A DNA stretch of 15,009 nt from RGIG8767 sp045531685 (lineage in GTDB: Bacteria; Bacillota; Clostridia; Lachnospirales; Lachnospiraceae): the NCBI GenBank assembly GCA_045531685.1, contig JAZSEL010000132.1, forward strand, positions 1 through 15,009, written 5' to 3'. Positions 7,356 to 14,197 of the stretch are shown here, in pieces (within the stretch, counting starts at the first letter, position 1; the number at the start of each line of letters is the position of its first letter). Below the pieces are notes generated by a model that was not told where the DNA came from, searched no databases, and saw only the letters and a program-made list of their open reading frames with translations. A program made the translations under genes and the position numbers.

Positions 7356-8896
7356 TTCAATATATATTTATACGCCTCAATAATGTCACTTGCAACCAAA
7401 AATCGCTTTCCGGTCTTTGCCGCACAAATATCGGCAGCGTATCCATGTACAAAAACAGCCATACAAACCGCATCGTAAACCGACATGCCGTTTTTTAGGG
7501 ACTGTCCTATCAGCGAAGCGCAAATACCTGCCAATACATCACCACTTCCCGCTGTTGACAATCCGTCATTACCGGTGCTGTTTACATAGACCTTCTCCTC
7601 CTCTTTCATACAGAGGGTATCCGCATCCTTAGCAACAAGGGTAACACCATATTCCTTACATACATTCCGGCATACAGACAAGCGTTCTTCTTTAATATCA
7701 CCAATACTGCAGCCTGCCAAAGCGGCAAGTTCCCCCGGATGCGGAGTAAAAATCACTTCGTTTTTTTGGGTGTATTGACCCAATGCATCCTTCAATTCCT
7801 CATGAAGGGCAAAAAGTCGGAGGGCATCGGCATCACACACCAATGGTAACTCTCCATATTGTAAAAGCTTTTGTAACAGTTCATAAGCAATCTCATCCTG
7901 TAACAGTCCGGGACCAATCACTGCCACGTCCGCCCACGCAAGCCATTTTTCCAGTTTCTTTGTGAGAATACTTCCTGCATCCTCTTTTCCGTAAGTCTCT
8001 AACATCACTTCCGGTAACGAATGCAAAACCGTTTCCTTATTCTCTTCTTCCGTCAAAAGAGCCACCATTCCGCAGCCACTTCGCAGGGCTGACTTGGCAC
8101 ATAGCATTGCCGCTCCCGCTGTGGAGGCTCTTCCCGCAATCACCAAAACCTTACCGAATGTGCCCTTATTTCCCATTATATCCCGTACATAATCCACCTT
8201 ATCCTCATTGGATTCGTTAATGTAAGAAAACATTCCCGGTGTCATGGTATAAAAAGAAGTCTCATTAATCCCTATTTTTGCTTTTGTTATTTTACCACAA
8301 TACATTCTTCCCGGGTAAAACAACTGACCGCATTTGTAAAAGCCGAAGGTTACGGTTTCATCTGCCTTAACGGCAACATTACAAACACTTCCCGTTGTAG
8401 CATTGATTCCGGACGGAATATCCACACTGATTACATACGCTGAGGAATCATTGATTTTTCCGATTACCTCCTTAGCGCTCCCTGTTACCTCACGGTTTAA
8501 TCCGATTCCGAAAAGAGAATCAATAACCACACGGTAACGGTTAACATCCAGAGACTCTTCGTCTACAAATGGTATCCCATATTCTTCTGCCACGGAACGC
8601 TGTGTTTTCATTTCTTCCGAATATGCGTGCTGACTTTTTAACACACAAATATCCACAAGATATCCATACTCTTTTAAAATTCTTGCAGCACATACCCCAT
8701 CGGCACCATTGTTGCCGTTGCCGGCAACCACCACTATTCCGGCATCCTTTTTATCCTTAACATATGCCATAACCTGTGCGGCAACAGCAAAAGCTGCTCT
8801 TTCCATTAATACAAGAGAAGGCAGCCCTGTTGTGTGTATGGTGTTATGATCCAATTGTTTCATTTCATTTGCTGTAACAAGATACTCTTTTTTCAT
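7352..8896 (-). CDS. nnr: Bifunctional NAD(P)H-hydrate epimerase / ADP-dependent dehydratase
   Basis: Repairs hydrated NADH and NADPH (NADHX/NADPHX). Residues 1 to about 215 form the YjeF_N epimerase domain: GNGNNGADG (59-67), the catalytic-type Asp126 in DSLFGIGLNRE and VDIPSGINATTG (158-169). Residues about 230-514 form the ribokinase-like dehydratase: KGTFGKVLVIAGR (244-256), PHPGEL (385-390) and STGNDGLSTAGSGDVLAG (440-457) with the catalytic Asp453. Both active sites look intact and the 514-residue length is normal for the fused protein. The ATG at 8896 comes 2 bp after the stop of the coiled-coil gene with no strong ribosome binding site, so it is probably translated by coupling. Placement under a Rex-headed promoter makes sense, because Rex senses NADH/NAD+ and this enzyme repairs the same cofactor pool. 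Confidence 0.95.
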   Translation of the reverse strand: MKKEYLVTANEMKQLDHNTIHTTGLPSLVLMERAAFAVAAQVMAYVKDKKDAGIVVVAGNGNNGADGVCAARILKEYGYLVDICVLKSQHAYSEEMKTQRSVAEEYGIPFVDEESLDVNRYRVVIDSLFGIGLNREVTGSAKEVIGKINDSSAYVISVDIPSGINATTGSVCNVAVKADETVTFGFYKCGQLFYPGRMYCGKITKAKIGINETSFYTMTPGMFSYINESNEDKVDYVRDIMGNKGTFGKVLVIAGRASTAGAAMLCAKSALRSGCGMVALLTEEENKETVLHSLPEVMLETYGKEDAGSILTKKLEKWLAWADVAVIGPGLLQDEIAYELLQKLLQYGELPLVCDADALRLFALHEELKDALGQYTQKNEVIFTPHPGELAALAGCSIGDIKEERLSVCRNVCKEYGVTLVAKDADTLCMKEEEKVYVNSTGNDGLSTAGSGDVLAGICASLIGQSLKNGMSVYDAVCMAVFVHGYAADICAAKTGKRFLVASDIIEAYKYILK

Positions 8897-8898
8897 GA

Positions 8899-9558
8899 TT
8901 ATTCTTTGTCACTTTCCGAATCCGGAGAACCTTTTGCAGAATCTCTCTGTCTGACTACCTGATGTTCTTCCGGATTAAATTTCATATCGAAAATGTCAAT
9001 CACGTCCGCACCAAAGATATCATGCATAAAGGCATAAATCTCCTGATTGGCAATCTCCATCTCCTGTTTGCGGACCACATTTTTCTTGAGCTCTACACGG
9101 ATATCCGCAATCCATTTACCGATGGACTGGATGTGATGCTCATTGAGACGCATATTCTCATAGCAGACCTTCATGGTCTCTATCATAAGCTCCGCATTTA
9201 CCGACTCAATCCTTGGAGGAAGGTCCATTAATTCCTCTTGGAGCTCCTTTATCTTATCGTTGCATTCATTAATTAAACGTTTATTCTCTTCAATCTTTGA
9301 ATTGGTGGCTGCATCCTGCTTATCCATCAATTCAACAATCTCATTCATCAGCTTCTTTTTAATCTTTCGGACACTTTTTAACTCCGAATTGCATTTGCCC
9401 TGCATTTTAAGAAGCTCATTCAACTGCTGTTCCCGTTCATTTACCGCTCTCGTTTTTTCTACACGGGCAAATAATTGATGCCATTTATGATCAATGGTAA
9501 CAATGGGTAATTTTTTGCCGGCTATGGCCGGACGATACTTTTCTTCCACTCTGGACAT
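8899..9558 (-). CDS. Coiled-coil protein of unknown function between rex and nnr
   Basis: I do not recognise a named family. The 219-residue protein starts with a short polar segment containing LPIVTIDHKWHQLF (17-30), followed by a long, charged, heptad-rich coiled coil (about 32-170, with a break at DLPPRIES, 112-119), then a compact conserved-looking motif MHDIFGADVIDIFDMKFNPEEHQ (178-200) and a Ser/Asp/Lys-rich tail. No signal peptide or membrane segment, so it is probably cytoplasmic. The ATG is well supported (AAGGAG six bases upstream). It is placed 10 bp after rex and 2 bp before nnr, so it is surely co-transcribed with both, which suggests a role related to redox or cell-wall precursor supply, but this is only inference from position. 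Confidence 0.85.
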   Translation of the reverse strand: MSRVEEKYRPAIAGKKLPIVTIDHKWHQLFARVEKTRAVNEREQQLNELLKMQGKCNSELKSVRKIKKKLMNEIVELMDKQDAATNSKIEENKRLINECNDKIKELQEELMDLPPRIESVNAELMIETMKVCYENMRLNEHHIQSIGKWIADIRVELKKNVVRKQEMEIANQEIYAFMHDIFGADVIDIFDMKFNPEEHQVVRQRDSAKGSPDSESDKE

Positions 9559-9568
9559 AAGGCTCTCC

Positions 9569-10225
9569 TTACTTTGTATTCAGAATCTGATAAGACAGCT
9601 TCATTAAACTGTCCGACAGATGAACATTTTCTACCAGTACATTCTCCGGAACTTCCAAATCCACATGGGCAAAATTCCAGATGCCGCGAATTCCGCATTC
9701 CACAAGCTGTGCCGCCACCTTTACCGCTCCTGCCTTTGGTATGGTTAATACTGCGATATCCACATCATTTTCCCTGATAAAGCCGGGCATTTGTTCCATG
9801 GGCTGAATGGGAATATTACGTACCGTTTTGCCATGCAAGTCCGGATTTCTGTCAAAAATACCGGTCATAATAAAACCGCGTTTTTCAAAATTCATATAGT
9901 TGGCAAGAGCCTGGCCTAAATTACCGGCTCCGATAAGAATCAAGTGATGGGATTTATTCAGACCTAAAATCTTACCTATCTCCACATACAAATACTCCAC
10001 ATTATATCCGTATCCCTGCTGTCCAAAACCGCCAAAATGATTTAAGTCCTGACGGATCTGGGATGCTGTCACACGCATAATGCGGCTTAACTCCTGACTG
10101 GATATTCTCTCTACTCCCGCATCCTTTAATTCTCCGATATACCGGAAATATCTTGGCAGTCTGGTAATGACAGCCTGCGAGATGTCCTTGGTCTGCATTG
10201 CTTCCTTTTCTGTGAATCTATCCAT
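9569..10225 (-). CDS. rex: Redox-sensing transcriptional repressor Rex
   Basis: A complete (218 residues) Rex protein: N-terminal winged helix (about 16-67) with TRLPRYFRYI and VTASQIRQDLNHFGGFGQQGYGY, and a C-terminal Rossmann domain with GAGNLG (99-104) and the acidic residue Asp125 after the second strand that favours NAD(H) over NADP(H). Rex dimers bind their operators when NADH/NAD+ is low and let go when NADH rises, controlling fermentation and electron-transfer genes in Gram-positive bacteria. The ATG at 10225 is preceded by AAGGAG at seven bases; a second in-frame ATG nine codons later lacks such a site. A near-consensus promoter overlapped by a Rex-like operator lies just upstream, pointing to autoregulation of this gene and the genes after it. 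Confidence 0.96.
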   Translation of the reverse strand: MDRFTEKEAMQTKDISQAVITRLPRYFRYIGELKDAGVERISSQELSRIMRVTASQIRQDLNHFGGFGQQGYGYNVEYLYVEIGKILGLNKSHHLILIGAGNLGQALANYMNFEKRGFIMTGIFDRNPDLHGKTVRNIPIQPMEQMPGFIRENDVDIAVLTIPKAGAVKVAAQLVECGIRGIWNFAHVDLEVPENVLVENVHLSDSLMKLSYQILNTK

Positions 10226-10254
10226 ACCGATTCTCCTTTTTCCCTTTCCCTTTC

Positions 10255-10282
10255 ATTATACCATTTGTTAAATTTGTGTCAA
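10255..10282 (-). promoter_or_regulatory. Near-consensus sigma-A promoter of the rex-nnr-alr-mazF set
   Basis: On the minus strand a perfect -35 TTGACA (10277-10282), a 16-bp spacer and a perfect -10 TATAAT (10255-10260). The -10 element ends 30 bp before the rex ATG, so the leader is short. Apart from a 16- rather than 17-bp spacer it matches consensus, so strong basal expression needing repression is expected. Confidence 0.85.
10265..10282. promoter_or_regulatory. Candidate Rex operator over the rex promoter
   Basis: The 18-bp sequence on the minus strand is TTGACACAAATTTAACAA. Clostridial Rex sites are described as TTGTTAA-N4-TTAACAA: the right half matches 7 of 7 and the left half 4 of 7. 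The site covers the -35 element and most of the promoter spacer, so bound Rex would block polymerase. The imperfect left half may reflect the constraint of also being TTGACA. Autoregulation is an inference from sequence and position. Confidence 0.6.
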
Positions 10283-10348
10283 TTAAACTCTATGGATTTT
10301 CCCCTGTGAAGTTCCTTCTTTCCTACCCTGTGGAAAGCCCGGAATTCA

Positions 10349-10377
10349 TTGACAGTTCCCTCACAAACTTGTATATT
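10349..10377 (+). promoter_or_regulatory. sigma-A-type promoter of the ABC-F gene
   Basis: On the plus strand, a perfect -35 TTGACA (10349-10354), 17-bp spacer and -10 TATATT (10372-10377). The predicted start near 10384 gives a leader of about 54 bases before the ATG at 10438. It is divergent from the rex promoter, with 66 bp between the two -35 elements. Confidence 0.8.
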
Positions 10378-10437
10378 GTAAATGTTTAAGCACACAGTAA
10401 AAATGCTGATATATTACCACAGAATGTGAGAAGAATT

Positions 10438-12426
10438 ATGATTTTATCTTGTCAGAATATAAACAAAACATTTGTCGATGACCATCTGTTAAAAGATGTC
10501 AGTTTTCATATTAACGATTATGACAAAGCTGCCCTTATCGGAATCAACGGTTGCGGGAAAACCACCCTTCTTCGGATTATTATGGGGGAAATGAACGCCG
10601 ATGACGGGCTTGTGACCTTTGCCAAAGACAAAACCATTGGTTATCTTCCGCAGAACGCCCTTCTTAACAGTACCTGTACCATTTACGATGAGCTTCTCCG
10701 TGTCAGACAGCCGCTCATTGATTTAGAAGAGCGTATGCGTGAAATGGAATATCAAATGAACATTGTGTCCGGCGAAGAACTGGATACCTTAATGGAAAAA
10801 TACACCAACGCTTCTGCCCGCTTTGAACGGGAAGGAGGTCTTACCTACCGTAGTGAAATTACCGGTGTGTTAAAGGGGTTGGGATTTGTCCAAGAGGATT
10901 TTACCCGTGAAATTGCCACCCTCTCCGGAGGGCAAAAAACAAGAGTCGCCTTAGGCAAATTACTCATTACCAAGCCGGATTTGATTATTCTGGATGAGCC
11001 GACCAACCACCTGGATATGAACGCTATTATGTGGTTGGAAAACTATTTACTTAATTATAAAGGAACGGTTTTCATTGTATCCCATGACCGTTATTTCCTT
11101 GATAAGATTGTTAACAAGGTATTTGAATTGGAAAACGGACGCATGACTACATTTACCGGCAATTATACAGACTATGCCACCAAAAAGGAAATCCTGCGAA
11201 TTGCTGCCATGAATGCCTACCGCAACAATCAGCGTGAAATCAAGCATCAGGAAGAAGTCATTAAAAAGCTCCGCTCCTTTAACCGTGAAAAATCCATCAA
11301 ACGTGCGGACAGCCGCCAAAAGATGCTGGATAAAATGGAAGTTATTGATAAGCCACTGGATGAAATGGATTCCATGCATTTAACCCTGATGCCACGCTTT
11401 GAAAGCGGCAATGACGTCCTCAATGTATCCGGACTTGCCAAATCCTTTGACAATAACCATTTGTTTTCGGATGTAAATTTCTTCATTCAAAAAGGAGAAC
11501 ACATTGCCATTATCGGTGACAACGGAACCGGCAAATCCACTCTCCTAAAGATTATCAACAATGTCATTGATGCGGACGCCGGCACCATCAAAACCGGAAC
11601 CAATGTTGAAATCGGTTACTATGATCAGGAACATCATGTACTTAATGATTCCAAGAGCATTTTTGATGAAATCTCCGATGACTATCCTACCCTTACCAAT
11701 ACGGAAATCCGCAATGTACTTGCCGCATTCCTTTTTACCGGGGAGGATGTCTATAAATTAATCGGTTCCCTAAGTGGTGGTGAAAAGGGACGCGTATTGC
11801 TTGCTAAGCTTATGCTCTCCCAGGCTAACTTCCTGATTCTGGACGAACCGACCAACCATTTGGACATTACTTCCAAGGAAATTTTGGAAGATGCGTTAAA
11901 TTCCTATACGGGTACTGTACTGTATGTATCCCATGACCGTTACTTTATCAACCGTACTGCGTCAAGAATCCTGGATTTAACCTCTGATGGTTTTGTAAAT
12001 TACATTGGAAATTATGATTATTATTTAGAAAAGAAACAACAGAACAGTCCTGCTCTTTTGGGCGGCAGTTCCACAGTCTCCGGCCAGTCCCTTTCTGCGG
12101 CAACCTTACATTCAACTGCAGGATTAACAGCAGCAAACAGTGCTGCCAACCGGGACAATACTGCTACTAATTCTGTAAGTGAAGGCAAGCTTGACTGGAA
12201 AGCCCAAAAAGAAATGCAGGCAGCCGCCCGCAAACGGGAAAATGAAATCGCCAAGCTGGAAGCTTTAATCGAAAAATTGGAAACACGGGACAAAGAAATC
12301 GATGAATTGATGGCTTCGCCTGAAATTTGCAATGTGTCGGCAAAGCTTATGGAACTACAAACAGAAAAAGACTCCATCGCTGAACAGCTGATGGAAGCCT
12401 TAGAGCGTTGGGAAGAACTTGCGTAG
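10438..12426 (+). CDS. ABC-F subfamily ATPase, ribosome-associated translation factor (Uup/YdiF-like)
   Basis: Two ABC ATPase domains and no membrane segment, the ABC-F pattern. Counting from the ATG at 10438 (662 residues): first Walker A GINGCGKTT (35-43), signature LSGGQ (162-166), Walker B with EPTNHLD (187-193); an alpha-helical inter-domain linker (about 240-320) rich in charged residues that in this family reaches the ribosomal P-site tRNA; second Walker A GDNGTGKST (360-368), LSGGE (445-449) and ILDEPTNHLD. A Ser/Ala/Thr/Asn-rich spacer (about 535-585) leads to a C-terminal coiled coil (about 590-662), as in Uup and YdiF. These proteins resolve stalled or hard-to-translate ribosomes; some protect against antibiotics, which cannot be judged here. 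An in-frame GTG at 10426 is possible but less likely. It is the only plus-strand gene and ends in TAG followed at once by TGA. Confidence 0.92.
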   Translation: MILSCQNINKTFVDDHLLKDVSFHINDYDKAALIGINGCGKTTLLRIIMGEMNADDGLVTFAKDKTIGYLPQNALLNSTCTIYDELLRVRQPLIDLEERMREMEYQMNIVSGEELDTLMEKYTNASARFEREGGLTYRSEITGVLKGLGFVQEDFTREIATLSGGQKTRVALGKLLITKPDLIILDEPTNHLDMNAIMWLENYLLNYKGTVFIVSHDRYFLDKIVNKVFELENGRMTTFTGNYTDYATKKEILRIAAMNAYRNNQREIKHQEEVIKKLRSFNREKSIKRADSRQKMLDKMEVIDKPLDEMDSMHLTLMPRFESGNDVLNVSGLAKSFDNNHLFSDVNFFIQKGEHIAIIGDNGTGKSTLLKIINNVIDADAGTIKTGTNVEIGYYDQEHHVLNDSKSIFDEISDDYPTLTNTEIRNVLAAFLFTGEDVYKLIGSLSGGEKGRVLLAKLMLSQANFLILDEPTNHLDITSKEILEDALNSYTGTVLYVSHDRYFINRTASRILDLTSDGFVNYIGNYDYYLEKKQQNSPALLGGSSTVSGQSLSAATLHSTAGLTAANSAANRDNTATNSVSEGKLDWKAQKEMQAAARKRENEIAKLEALIEKLETRDKEIDELMASPEICNVSAKLMELQTEKDSIAEQLMEALERWEELA

Positions 12427-12458
12427 TGATGTTTTCCTTCTTATAAGATGATATTTCT

Positions 12459-12496
12459 AAAAGGTCGGGGTGAAAATCTTTTCACCCCGACCTTTT
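12459..12496 (+). terminator. Strong intrinsic terminator of the ABC-F gene; also the first dyad of the repeat array
   Basis: A perfect 18-bp inverted repeat (12459-12476 with 12479-12496) whose core is GGTCGGGGTGAAAA / TTTTCACCCCGACC, 33 bp after the stop codon. The plus-strand RNA ends in CUUUUGUUGCUUUU. It contains the GTCGGG and CCCGAC hexamers of the array that follows, with a 16-base rather than 18-base interval. Confidence 0.9.
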
Positions 12497-12890
12497 GTTG
12501 CTTTTGCTTGCTTCGTTGGGTGACATTTACTTTATGCTCCCGACTATTTACTATTTTTACTTGTTTCATCGGGTGGCGTTTACTTTATACTCCCGACCAT
12601 TTACTATTTTTACTTGTTTCGTCGGGTGACGTTTTCATTGCGTTCCCGACCTCTTGCCATTTTTATTTATTTTGTCGGGTGGCAAATTCTTCAACTCCCC
12701 GACTTTTTCCTTGCATCTACCATTTAGTCGGACATTCAAAATTCTTACTTACCGACTATCCTTATATTTTCCAAAAAAGTCGGGTTCTTACTCATTTATA
12801 TCCCCGACCAATCTCACATTTTCTCACTTTAGTCTGGATAAGGCAAAAAAATCACCCCGACTAATGATTGCCTCGTGCAATTTAGTCGGG
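12464..12890. repeat. 53-bp-periodic array of GTCGGG-N18-CCCGAC dyads (8 complete, 1 half)
   Basis: GTCGGG-type hexamers start at 12464, 12515, 12568, 12621, 12674, 12727, 12779, 12832 and 12885; CCCGAC-type hexamers start at 12486, 12539, 12592, 12645, 12698, 12751, 12803 and 12856. Within a unit the interval is 18 bases in seven cases (16 in the first); between units it is 23 bases in seven cases (22 once). Five of nine left hexamers are exact, the others (GTTGGG, ATCGGG, GTCGGA, GTCTGG) differ by one base; seven of eight right hexamers are exact. Units 2 and 3 (from 12515 and 12568) agree at 47 of 53 bases, but from the fourth onward the intervening DNA has mostly changed while hexamers and spacing persist. 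The DNA between is pyrimidine-rich on the plus strand. Each hexamer can pair with either neighbour, giving 18- or 23-base loops. The array fills the space between two convergent genes. Function unknown. Confidence 0.9.
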
Positions 12891-12892
12891 GG
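12845..12892 (-). terminator. Strong intrinsic terminator of icd; also the right end of the repeat array
   Basis: A 10-bp stem (12855-12864 with 12882-12891, CCCCGACTAA / TTAGTCGGGG) continues, after a two-base bulge, into an inner 5-bp stem (12867-12871 with 12877-12881, ATTGC / GCAAT) with a five-base loop. On the minus strand it is followed by TGA and seven T (12845-12851). It lies about 95 bp past the icd stop codon. Its stem is made from the last CCCGAC and the final, unpaired GTCGGG of the array. Confidence 0.88.
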
Positions 12893-12985
12893 CATCTCAC
12901 AAATTATAACCTTTTACTGAAAATTTCTTTAATTATAACAGAAATGAACTTATATCTATCTCCTAAATTTTACAAATAAAAGAAA
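12893..12985. other. AT-rich 3' region between icd and its terminator
   Basis: No gene or clear structure. AATTATAAC occurs twice (12902-12910 and 12931-12939). It would be the 3' untranslated region of the icd transcript. Confidence 0.4.
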
Positions 12986-14197
12986 CTAAGCCAGTTCTTT
13001 TTCTAATTCTTCTCTAATAGCTTTGATGAAGTCCTGACTGTTTAATACGGTTACATCCGTAAGTGATGTAATAAGAGCTAAATCCTTTGTCATCTTACCG
13101 GATTCAATGGTAGATAAGGTTGCTTTTTCCAAAGCATCTGCAAATTTCATCAAATCTGCATTACCGTCTAACTCACCACGTTTTCTGAGGGCACCTGTCC
13201 ATGCAAAAATAGTTGCTACAGAGTTGGTGGATGTTTCTTCTCCTGCTAAATGCTTGTAGTAATGGCGCTGAACGGTTCCGTGGGCTGCTTCGTATTCGTA
13301 TACGCCGCTTGGAGAAACCAATACACTGGTCATCATGGCAAGAGAACCGAATGCAGAAGAAACCATATCACTCATAACGTCTCCGTCATAATTCTTACAA
13401 GCCCAGATGAATCCGCCTTTAGACTTCATAACACGGGCTACCGCATCGTCAATCAAAGTATAGAAATATTCAATGCCGGCAGCTTCAAACTTATCCTTAT
13501 ACTCTGCTTCATAGATTTCCTGGAAAATATCCTTAAATGTATGGTCATATTTCTTGGAAATCGTATCCTTTGTTGCAAACCAGATATCCTGCTTTAAGTC
13601 AAGTGCATAGGATAAACATGCTCTTGCAAAGCTTTCGATGGATTTGTTGGTATTATGAACGCCCTGTAATACACCGGCACCCTTGAAAGTATGGATCACT
13701 TCCCTTGTCTCGGTACCGTCTTCTGCTGTAAATACAAGCTCTGCTTTACCGGCACCCGGCACTTTAATTTCCACATTCTTATAAACATCACCATACGCAT
13801 GTCTTGCTAAGGTAATTGGCTGTTCCCAGTTACGAACGCATGGTTCAATGCCTTTTACAATGATAGGAGTACGGAAAACCGTACCGTCCAACATAGCACG
13901 GATGGTTCCGTTCGGACTCTTCCACATTTCTTTCAAATTGTATTCTGTCATTCTGGCAGCATTTGGAGTAATGGTGGCACATTTAACCGCTACCCCATAT
14001 TTTAATGTAGCATTGGCGGAATCTACCGTCACCTGATCATTTGTCGCATTACGGTATTCCAATCCTAAATCATAGTATTCTGTCTTTAAATCAATAAACG
14101 GAAGCAATAACTCATCCTTAATCATCTGCCAGAGAATTCTGGTCATTTCATCTCCGTCCATCTCAACCAAAGGGGTGGTCATTTTAATCTTGTCCAT
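12986..14197 (-). CDS. icd: NADP-dependent isocitrate dehydrogenase, eukaryotic-type (IDH1/2-like)
   Basis: A 403-residue enzyme that oxidises isocitrate to 2-oxoglutarate, forming NADPH and supplying carbon for glutamate. It belongs to the branch that includes human IDH1/IDH2 rather than the E. coli Icd type: MDGDEMTRILW (13-23), YDLGLEYRNATNDQVT (42-57), KCATITP (72-78), KSPNGTIR (93-100). Substrate arginines are Arg100, Arg109 and Arg132 (the same numbers as human IDH1), with Tyr139 and Lys210; metal ligands Asp250, Asp273 and Asp277; NADP-binding Arg311-His312 in HGTVQRHYY. All are intact. The ATG at 14197 has AAGGAG six bases upstream; the longer open frame to 14359 overlaps the regulator gene and is not the start. 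It overlaps the gntR 3' end by 14 bp, so the two are co-transcribed. Terminator at 12845-12892. Confidence 0.95.
   Translation of the reverse strand: MDKIKMTTPLVEMDGDEMTRILWQMIKDELLLPFIDLKTEYYDLGLEYRNATNDQVTVDSANATLKYGVAVKCATITPNAARMTEYNLKEMWKSPNGTIRAMLDGTVFRTPIIVKGIEPCVRNWEQPITLARHAYGDVYKNVEIKVPGAGKAELVFTAEDGTETREVIHTFKGAGVLQGVHNTNKSIESFARACLSYALDLKQDIWFATKDTISKKYDHTFKDIFQEIYEAEYKDKFEAAGIEYFYTLIDDAVARVMKSKGGFIWACKNYDGDVMSDMVSSAFGSLAMMTSVLVSPSGVYEYEAAHGTVQRHYYKHLAGEETSTNSVATIFAWTGALRKRGELDGNADLMKFADALEKATLSTIESGKMTKDLALITSLTDVTVLNSQDFIKAIREELEKELA

Noticed and set aside
10426..10437. GTG start four codons upstream for the ABC-F protein
   Set aside because: Family members begin like MILSCQNI; the ATG at 10438 fits this. 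The GTG lacks a ribosome binding site.
12448..12864. A 138-codon open frame on the plus strand across the repeat array
   Set aside because: It begins inside the ABC-F terminator region, has no ribosome binding site, and the 53-bp period is not a multiple of three, so the repeated DNA is read in changing frames. The frame stays open because the strand is pyrimidine-rich.
12459..12890. CRISPR array
   Set aside because: The period is regular, but the constant part is only two hexamers of six bases, the intervening DNA of neighbouring units is partly identical rather than unique, and no cas gene is present.
13802..13844. Loss of the IDH1 Arg132 equivalent, judged from the changed GIEPCVRNW segment
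   Set aside because: Counting from Arg100 shows this segment corresponds to human residues near 115-124; the true Arg132 is in ARHAYGD and is intact.
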